In this document: piece after piece, positions 42,611 through 64,000 of the stretch
How the letters are laid out: every line of letters starts with the position of its first letter
Numbering within the stretch: position 1 is the stretch's first letter
NCBI RefSeq assembly: GCF_043641665.1
Contig: NC_092183.1
Location: 12,048,001-12,112,000, forward strand
Source of the DNA: Enoplosus armatus
Taxonomy: Eukaryota; Chordata; Actinopteri; Centrarchiformes; Enoplosidae
Direction of reading: 5' to 3'
DNA length: 64,000 bases
Made by a program: the position numbers and the translations under genes
Notes under the pieces: generated by a model
The model's database searches: none
What the model saw: only the letters and a program-made list of their open reading frames with translations
What the model was told of the DNA's origin: nothing

Positions 42611-42611
<1 letters not shown>

Positions 42612-42664
<53 letters not shown>
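42612..42664. repeat. (TG)n microsatellite
   Basis: 53 bases of uninterrupted TG. Confidence 0.97.
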
Positions 42665-42667
<3 letters not shown>

Positions 42668-44999
42668 GGTCTTGATTAGCCAGCCTTTTGCTCAACCATC
42701 TGCTGTAGATCATGGCTTTGACTGCCACTACACATGTTAGGACACACTGAGTAACCGCCAAAACCTTTTACAAAAAACATCCACTCTTTATTCTCTCATG
42801 ACAATATCAAGTCCTGGTTCGGCTTGTTGTCTTTGTGATCTGAAACACAGACGGACGTCCTGGTGGCTCGGAGCCAAGGTACACAACACACACGCATATC
42901 GTGGGTTTGCAACCGACTCATCTCCTTTGTTGCTCGTCACCTCTGTCGTTCCTATTTGACTTCACTAAAACAGGAAAGCCATAGAATAAAACAAAGGGAC
43001 TGGGCAAGAGAGAAACCATCAGTGTAGAGGCTAGAGCAATATTTAACGAAACAAAGCAAGATAAAACAGAGCGGAGGCGAGCAGGTCTGTCCGACAGACT
43101 GGAACCCATCTGGACCTGATCTTCTCTGCGGCACCACAGCTCTGCTCCACATGCTGCCTTTGATATGACTCCGCTCACAGCTGGACTTGATAAAACTGGA
43201 GGTTTTGTGGTACGTAGGCTCATGTGTGTGTGTGCTTGTCTGTATGTGTGCGTTTATATGTGTTTGCAAGTTTTTATGTGTGGGTTTTCGCCTCACACTG
43301 TGTCACTTCCACATCGTCTACACATCGTCCCCCCCCCCCCCCCCCCACACACACACCTACCCAAACACACACACACAGTCGCACATGTTTTCCATTTAGG
43401 TTTTAATTTCCCCCCTTCTCCCCTTTTCCTTTCGTCTGTTTAAACAGCCGGCAAGCTGCCTGTAAAAGCCCTGATCTGTTTACATGATGGGCTGCCTGGT
43501 GCTAGGCTGTTTAATGCACAGTCATAAATTATACAAGAACTCGGCAAACTGGGAATGAACACCATACTGCGGTTTCAACAAATGCCAAAAACCTGTTTCA
43601 CATAGCTTGGATCCGAGACACCCTCGGACTATAGAATAAGTGGATTCTTTGCAATTTTTTTCCCACAGATAACAGGAAAGTCCTTTCAGTCGCAATGAAG
43701 TAAAAATCCCCCACATTTAATATACAGATTTAGCAATAAATTAACCATATATAATTGATTTTTCCTCTATAATGTAATTAAAATCTAAAGCACATTCCTT
43801 TTACTTCCTGGAAAACAAGCTCTTGTCTGTGCACACTTCACAGCGCTCTAGTCACTACATGAAATACTACCATTGCAGATTATACGTTAATCAATTAATC
43901 ACTTTCTATGTTTGTTATCAGCCCAGCACACAAACTATTAAACAGTCTTTCAAAGCATTAGAGGCTGTTTTACATGGAAATACTATGAATTATTCATATA
44001 ATTATATGATACACAATCAAAATGCTGATTCCTTCACACCTTATCTTGACCTTTTAGCAGAGTTGTCCCTTCAGGGATCAAGAGAGGAAACTGGGACTAA
44101 ATTAGCCAGGGGTCAAACCAGAACCTGCAGTGCAAAGAAAAAGCATGGCTGATAATGAGGGAAAAGCACTGACTGTGAATAAAGTAAAGCGTTATAAAAG
44201 CACAACAGATATCGTTAACAATAGCTGAGGATTTGTACATATTTTGACCTACATGAATGTGAAACAAACACCTAAAACATGTCATTACAATGTCTCCATG
44301 ACAGTCAGCAGAACCAGTTTCTATCTGCTTTCGATATAATTTGCATTCCACATTTACATACAGAAGGTGTTTCCTCTTTTGGTAGCATGAATAAACTGAT
44401 GACCGTGTCCAGCCTTTCACATATGTTATCTGCATCATCTGTGATGCTTCAGTTTTAGTCAGCGATCACAACATCACTCTCTTAAGGCTTGAAATCAGAG
44501 GCTGTGGGGATGATGTCATCTGAAGACCAACGCCGAGCATGGGAGACTCTGTGCTGTGATTTACTGAAGGTATGGGAGGAGATTTAGTGCAAAAGGTTCA
44601 TACCTGTAGGCAGTACAATAAAATCCAGCAAGGTTGCAGTGAGTTCACGGCCACTGAAGTTGCACTGTGTAATGCCAAAATGGTTAAATGTCTAAATGGC
44701 TAGATAGTATATGACAATACTCAAGGAGGACTAGAAAAAGGTTGGCTGATATGCACATGAGCTTAGAGAACATTAGCACTGACACGATCTGATCACACAA
44801 AGATCCCCTCCAGACATGCTACAAAATATTTAATAATACTTTAATAAATGTATTGAATATATATTTAGAGGTTATATTTGAGCTTTAGGACACGTCAACT
44901 GAAATGGCCACAAGAGCAAAGTGAAGCAAGGAAAGCAAATACACTTGGTCTTTTCGCATCATCAGTCCTCACTGGCAACAGTTTGTGTTGACACTACAG

Positions 45000-45431
45000 A
45001 TTAGTGCCTTTGTCCCCCTGCATGGTTCTGATCTTTGGGTGGTTGCCGATCCTGCCAAATATTGAAATGTGAAGTGGGTCCTTCATGAATAGGTAACAGA
45101 TTCAGACCTACAGGACAGCACCCTCCTTCCAATGTTGAAATATATATTACATCCTTTGCTCCTCTTCCCCTCCTCTCACGAAGAATCTCAGTCCAAATGG
45201 GGCTCAAGAAGACTGGATTTGAACACAAAGGGACTCAAATTCTTCCAAAGAGGAAACAAACCAGCGCCCCCAACTCCCTCAACCAAAATACAGAGAAAGT
45301 GGCAGACAGGCAATGTTGATGGTATTCAAATTATGTCCTTGGTTGTCCATTAAAAACAGAAGAGTCAAAACAAAACAAAAAGGCTCCATGGGACAGCTCG
45401 GCCAGAACCCTCGCTCAAATCATCTGCTGTT

Positions 45432-45469
<38 letters not shown>

Positions 45470-48400
45470 ATCTCATGACCGTGAATACACTCTTTAACAT
45501 CCTCTCTTGACACACATGCACAACCACACATACATACACACTCATTCAGACTAACCAAACTAACCAAATGCGCATATACACACATTCAAATAGCGCACGG
45601 CCCAACAAAACACATATGTTTGCATATAAGCTCACACACACAAAGACAGACACACATCACACCAACGCTCTTCTTGTGGTAAGTGGGACGAGAGTGGGAT
45701 CACTCCATTTGTCGTCCCACACAAAGCTGCTTGTTCAGTCATTATCTGGGAGAGCCTCTTCTCTCCTCTACAGGAAAGATGACCGGGTCACAGCTAAAAT
45801 AGCCTCTTCTCCCTCATGTCACTCCTCTCTCGCTCTCTCTCTACCACTCTCTCGCTCCCTCCTCTTTTATAAACAAAGCTCAATCATTTGTTTTAGCCAC
45901 TAAAATCAGAAAGAAATGGGACATTTGCAAACCAAATGAGGCCTATATGGCAGGTTCTTGTACCCCATCCAAAGCAGAGGCTAATTGTGTGCTTCTCCAC
46001 TCTAAACAAATGACTGGGAGAGAGAGAGGGAGGGAGTGAGAGACTTCTGAAGTGAATGAAGGGATGGGCTATTTGTTAAGGAAATCAGGAGGCCAGTGAG
46101 CTCATGTGCAATTATCTATTTGCCTGGTGACTGTTGCTGTCTGATCACCAAAGCAGAACACTAAAGTGTCACTGAGAACGTTTCAGAAACACACAGCGTG
46201 GAAACACACACTTTATATACCAGGACCTCCTGGAATACTTTCCCTTAGTGGACCTATATACTCTAACTATGTAAGCCATTAATGGTTACCTTGAAGTCTT
46301 AATCCTATAATCGTGTCGTACTCACTGCACAGGCCATAGTCTGAGTCAATAAAATGTGCTGCCAGCCTGACCTCAGGTAGACTTTCACTGCACTTTGAGC
46401 TACGTAACGTCACTATTCATTGAAGGTCCTCTGTACAGGATGCTGTGTTGATGTAAGAAATAATTAAAATGTTTGCCTTACTGAATCGAAATTTTGAATA
46501 TTATGTTAAAAATTCTCTGTATTATTATTTGTATTGTATTTTTTTTATTCTCAGCTCCCAGGAAATACATAAGTTGGTACTCAGTTTAAAACATCAACCT
46601 TTCCATTGACTGCACTGATCAAAGTATAAATGAGAGTAGTAATAACACTGACATAAGACTGAACCTTTTCACCGTAAGTAAAACATATGAACATTTTATA
46701 TTGTTTCTGTATCTGTGCAGTGACTATTTGTTTTACAAGTAAAATGTGTGAATATTATCCTCTAGTCATGGTCCTTTCATGACTGTTCGCTATATCTTAT
46801 TACTGTTAGCCTCTTAAAACTCTACTTAAAAACTCTACTTTAAGTAAATTGCTAAATAAATAATTAAAGCGCAGAGAAAGCACCAACAGGAAACCCTGAT
46901 CTTTTGCTTTGCTCATAAAAAGTAGTTTAAATAGCTTTCACTCTCTTATTTACATATCTTGCTATTTTGGGGGGCAAGGAAATGTGATGTTACACTGTGT
47001 TGCATTCTTGGGCAAGTAGCCATATTTGAAAGGCTTATTCATGAGTGATGTGCGATCGGTCCACAGCTAACTGACTTATCTTGATGTGTGACAAACTGCT
47101 GCCTGGTGATGTAGTATCAGAAGATCTTTGTTTGGAGAGAAAGTTCTGAGGTGAGTTGAGGACTAATGTGTGCTGAGGTGAAGAAGAGGCTCTACATGGT
47201 GGATGCAGATGATGTGTAAATAGTAAATGTAGTAAATACGACAAACTGAACAGCTGATATCCAAATGTGACAGCGCCCAGCAGATGCTTCCCTGTGTGGG
47301 TAAGGAGGTGACAGTCTTTTTGTTGTTGCTTGCTGTGCCAAAGTGTTGGTTAGAGAACTGAGAATGCATTGAACCAAAAATGTTAACGATTACCTCTTTT
47401 TGTAGGAACTTGTGGAAATGTAACTTGACACCCGCCATTGTCTCAGGTTCTGCTTTTAATTCCATTTCCACACTCGGGGGAGAAGTTCTATGACTTAATT
47501 ATGTCCGAGCTCACTAGGGCTTCTGGTGCATACAGGTGGTGCTAGAAGTGCACTGAATGCGGAGCAAATTACCATTTTAAAACACCATTCTACTTCTGAA
47601 TCTGAAATGACTAAACAAAAAAACAAAAAAACAAGAACTTTGTTCAGGTTGTGGAAAGTCTCAAGCTATGGGTTCTTCCTCGGGAATCCACTATATATTC
47701 ACACATCTGTGCTTATGTGGGTGTTACCTGTATCTAATTACCATCATATGAGCATCATTTAAATAACAGGTGGACATACAATGACATACTGCCCAAATAA
47801 TCAAAAGAGCATGTCTGTTATTCTTTTTAACTCAAAAAGAAAAGGTACACATTCAGGTACTAAGTCAGACCAAAATACTCTGGAAGACACAGTACAGGAT
47901 TTCTGTTTTTGTCCAGTTTTGGCTGTGAATGCAGCAAATAGCTGAACATTATGATTATATTACAGGACAATCTGATTGGTTGAGCTCAGGGAGGTAACGG
48001 AGGGGGAAGGTCAAGACAAGTGTTAACAAAAACAGAAGAACGACAAAATGGGATCAAACATGCACGCACACACACAAATGTGTAGTTGCACATGCACACC
48101 ACTGTGATTAACAGTACCACCCACTGAATAACACCTGTGTGTGTGTGTGTGTGTGAGTGTGTGAGTGTTCGTGAGAGCTGGGAAAAAGGTCACGGCTGGT
48201 CACAGTCAGGAGTCTCTCATATGGACTGGATCAGCCGCTGCAGAGGTCAGAGGTCACAGGGTCAGGGGTTGAGCTCTCTGAGCCAATCACAGGTCAGCGT
48301 GGAGCTGAGGGGCTTTCCATGTGAAGTGAGCAGTGCTTAAATGGGATAAGTGGAGCACAGAAAACCCTGAGCCTGCTTTACAACCCATTTTCAACCACCT

Positions 48401-50130
48401 CACCAATCTTGACGTGGTCACTTTTACCACAGCTTCAATTTCAATTCAATTTTATTTATATAGTGCCAAATCACAAGAAAAGTCATCTCATGACACTTTA
48501 CAAAATAGAGCAGGTCTAGACCGACTCTTTATAATGTTAATGACAGCTGCTGTTTGTCAGTCACTTAGTATTTCATCAGGTAATTAGCTGGTCGGGTTTT
48601 TTGGGATCTTTATACTTCTAGTTACACAAAAATACATGACTACAAGTCCAGGACGAGTGGTGTAAGTCACTCATTTGTCATTATTCTGGCTGTAACTGTG
48701 ACTTGCACATGCTCGCCAGTTAAAGTTGTGGTTCATGGTGGTTCATGATTGTTATGTGGGAGGTATTTAGTCCTGATTTTAAAGGAAGTTTGGGGTTCCC
48801 TCACTGACCTACTGACAGTGCCCACTGAAACAAACAACATACAGTCTGCTTGGATTGTATTACAGTGAAATATGGAAGTTACAGTCAAAGAATCCCATCA
48901 ATAAAGGCAAAGGCTAGAAATTACACCGATAGCGGAGGTTTTGAATCATTACCTCTTAACTGAATCTCTCTGCCATACTGAACTGTAACCAAAGCTGAAA
49001 CAGATAGATTGTGTCAGTCATTGTGTTTTCTTAGCAGCTACGGGCCTCCACAAATACATATACAATTTTGTAATAACTGTAAAAAAATGCATTTCAATAC
49101 ATACAAACAATTTTCTTGTGAAAGAAGTCACTTTAAATATTATCTAAATAAAAGCCATTGAATTACAGTAAATAGCATATGCTACCTCTGGATGTTTATG
49201 TGTTGTGTCTATCTTTAGCTGTAGTATAATCACCAGTATTGTTTTGTTTTTACGTCTGTTTGGCTTTGCTGTAATTGTGATTGCACTTCCTTCTTATTTC
49301 GTCTTTCTAGAGATACATCAGCAAAAGCATCTTGATGCTGCCATGAGACCTTGAAACGTATTGCAATTCAAAGTAGTTGCTAGTCCAAGCCTTTCTGTGT
49401 TCTCTTTGCCTCTTAGTGTCTGTATCTGTGCACAAACTGAGCATATTCAAATATTTTTCCACTTTTCTGTACAACGGTTTCTCTTTCTATGTGCACTGCT
49501 GACCTTTTTGGGAACCCTTACTTTCAACTGTTTCTGTCTGGATTTGTGTGCTTGGGTGATAACATACTATTCTTTATTACTACAAATCAGGATTTCCCCT
49601 GGCAAGTTTCCCTTCTTTGCATGGAAATACTATTCACACTAAGACCAATATCATCTTTTGAAGTGACGTAACTGGTTCCATTGAAGTTGGGGCTTTGGGT
49701 TTTTTCCCTGGACTCCCATCTGTATGAGTTATCTCTGTGGCGCATCTTATAGTCTGAATGTAGATGAAAACAACAACAAACTGCTTGAACATGTAGTGAG
49801 CAACAGATGAGTACCAGAAATAGATTTTTCAATTTTTTTCTTTTAAGAGAAGTGGAACACAAAGTGAGTTCAAGTCCTACTAAATAAATGTGCACACTGT
49901 ATTATATTACATAGACAGAGCAAAGAGGAAGAGAGAGAGATTTGAGTTGATTTGCCATGACACTTGTTAGGAAGGTTCAAGGCAGCTACTAAGAAAGACT
50001 GTACTTGTGTTTCTGTGTGTGTGTTCGTTCGTTTTTGCATCTGCGTACATGTGCGTGCCCGTGTGTGTGTGTGTGTGTGTGTGCACGCGCAGATCTTCAA
50101 CCCTGCTCCTGCTGAGCCCACGTTACTTTG
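45000..50130. other. intergenic, tle-proximal part of the gene desert
   Basis: No coding gene. Holds a (CA)n at 45433-45468, a teleost interspersed repeat at 48437-48535, short TG runs near 48136 and 50063, and AT-rich unique sequence. Confidence 0.6.
48437..48535. mobile_element. teleost interspersed repeat (TTTATTTATATAG-type)
   Basis: TTCAATTCAATTTTATTTAT then ATAGTGCCAAATCACAAGAA, AAGTCATCTCATGACACTTT and AGAGCAGGTCTAGACCG. I recognise this string as one of the commonest dispersed repeats of ray-finned fish, probably a retroelement end. Confidence 0.65.
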
Positions 50131-50420
50131 ATTGACAGGTGAGACTTGCCTTCACTCACCGCACTGCCCGCCCAGCGCGCCTCCACAATAGCAGCTCCTT
50201 GCTACACCGTGATTGGCCAGAATCCGCGTAGCTCAACCAGGTCAACAGACTCGAGGCAGTTTCCAGCACGGCTATTGGTCAGTTGTATAATCTACATTAG
50301 TATCCCCACGTGGAGCGGCGGCTCTGATTGGTTCGCGGCCGTCTTGTGGGCCGGGCTACAGTTTCGGTTAGTTGGGGAGCGTGAAACCGCGTGAGAAAGT
50401 TGCCATTGAGGTAAAACGGA
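50131..50420 (+). promoter_or_regulatory. tle promoter with three inverted CCAAT boxes
   Basis: CpG-containing, TATA-less block upstream of the tle first exon. ATTGG occurs at 50212-50216, 50274-50278 and 50327-50331 (spacings 62 and 53), a typical NF-Y cluster. The transcription start is probably near 50.38-50.45 kb. Confidence 0.55.
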
Positions 50421-51158
50421 GCTAGACAGTGGACAGTCGCCGCCGCTGCTGGGAGTTGTTGCTATCAAAACTAACAACGTATTTCCTCGTTTTTTTTGTC
50501 GTGAAATCTATTTTGGACGCAGGTTTGCATCCAAACTGAGCGGGGAAGTAAATATTTCAGTTTTTGTTGACCGTTCAACCGCCAACTAGCGACCGCGGCG
50601 AGTCAAGTGGGAACTCTTCAATGCAATTAACTTGTGTGGATTTGTTTCTGATGCTCTGACTGAGAGACGACAGTTTGCGGCTGCCTGTTGGGGGTCTACT
50701 GGCTTGAATGTGTTCTTGTTTGTTTGTTTGGCCGTCTATCTGTACTCGGAATACATCGGATCCTACACAAAACAAACGCTGGAGTGATTGAGGTGGCTCC
50801 AGCCTTTTGATTTCTCACCTGGTTCTTACCCTCCTCCTCCCCCCTTAGCCCTCCTCGCTGCCTCCAGCTAATGAGCAGTTTCCCGTGTTTTTCCGGTTGA
50901 TTTACGGCCGCGCTGCCGGTGGAGCGGAGGAGAGGCAACCGCCGAAAGACAGCGAGAGACACAGAGGAGCAGGGATTCACATTAAACGGTCGGTGAACTC
51001 GGAGGGAACGGCGGAGCGGTCGGTTTTGTTTGAAATTAACGACAGTTGGTCCTAATAACAACGGCGGATGGATCCGTCTCCGTGATCTGGAGCGCCCCAC
51101 ATCCTTGCTGTGCCCTCGTTTGATCCCTCGAAACGGTTGCATCCTCCCGGAGATAACA
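50421..51158 (+). other. tle 5' UTR (probable)
   Basis: About 740 GC-rich bases between the promoter and the start codon. It contains short upstream reading frames. The exact start and any 5' intron cannot be seen. Confidence 0.45.

Positions 51159-64000
<12,842 letters not shown>

Larger units (their letters stand above)
40000..45000. other. intergenic, distal part of the gene desert
   Basis: No coding gene. Holds (CA)n/(TG)n arrays at 40302-40351, 40401-40448 and 42612-42664, a C18 run at 43329-43346, a short (GACATAAA)3 near 42221, and AT-rich non-repetitive patches at 40880-41000, 41280-41400 and 43440-44150. Confidence 0.6.

Overview
The window looks like a piece of a teleost fish genome. 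It has spliced vertebrate genes with short introns, very many (CA)n/(TG)n microsatellites, and interspersed repeats typical of bony fish: a LINE-type tail ending in repeated ATTCTG, a foldback element, and GCTAGCATGGCTGTAGAC-type elements. All gene models were derived by hand from reading frame, splice sites, phase continuity and recalled family sequences. No alignment was run.

Layout: (1) 1-1163, minus strand: first coding exon of a p24 cargo receptor, best match tmed7; the rest lies beyond the left edge. (2) 2864-8188, plus strand: a complete mex3c-like gene (two KH domains plus a C-terminal RING, 690 codons in five exons), with a 3' UTR probably running to about 11.78 kb. (3) About 22.25 to 12.1 kb, minus strand: a complete smad4 gene (nine coding exons, 510 codons, plus a probable non-coding first exon), convergent with mex3c. 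As I recall, MEX3C and SMAD4 are also close neighbours on human 18q21, so this pair looks like ancient synteny. (4) About 22.3-50.1 kb: a 28 kb stretch with no recognisable protein-coding gene. It is rich in microsatellites and mobile-element relics, with a few AT-rich, non-repetitive patches that could be regulatory. (5) About 50.4 kb to the right edge, plus strand: the 5' part of a Groucho/TLE corepressor gene, closest to TLE1. Exons 1-10 and the first 12 bases of exon 11 cover the Q, GP and CcN regions; the SP region and WD40 propeller lie beyond the edge.

Functionally these are independent housekeeping or developmental regulators: secretory cargo transport, RNA binding with ubiquitin ligation, the TGF-beta/BMP common-mediator Smad, and a Notch/Wnt-linked corepressor. 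They share no operon-like logic.

I found no new multi-gene system. The most interesting features are in gene structure. Introns interrupt both mex3c KH domains at the same codon and phase, inside the GXXG loop. The smad4 linker lacks a segment that is a separate exon in human as I recall it. The tle gene has tandem in-frame donors that add a ten-residue V-R-G-L-P insert, a 17-nt microexon, and an exon 2 acceptor whose upstream tract is a (TG)n repeat instead of pyrimidines.
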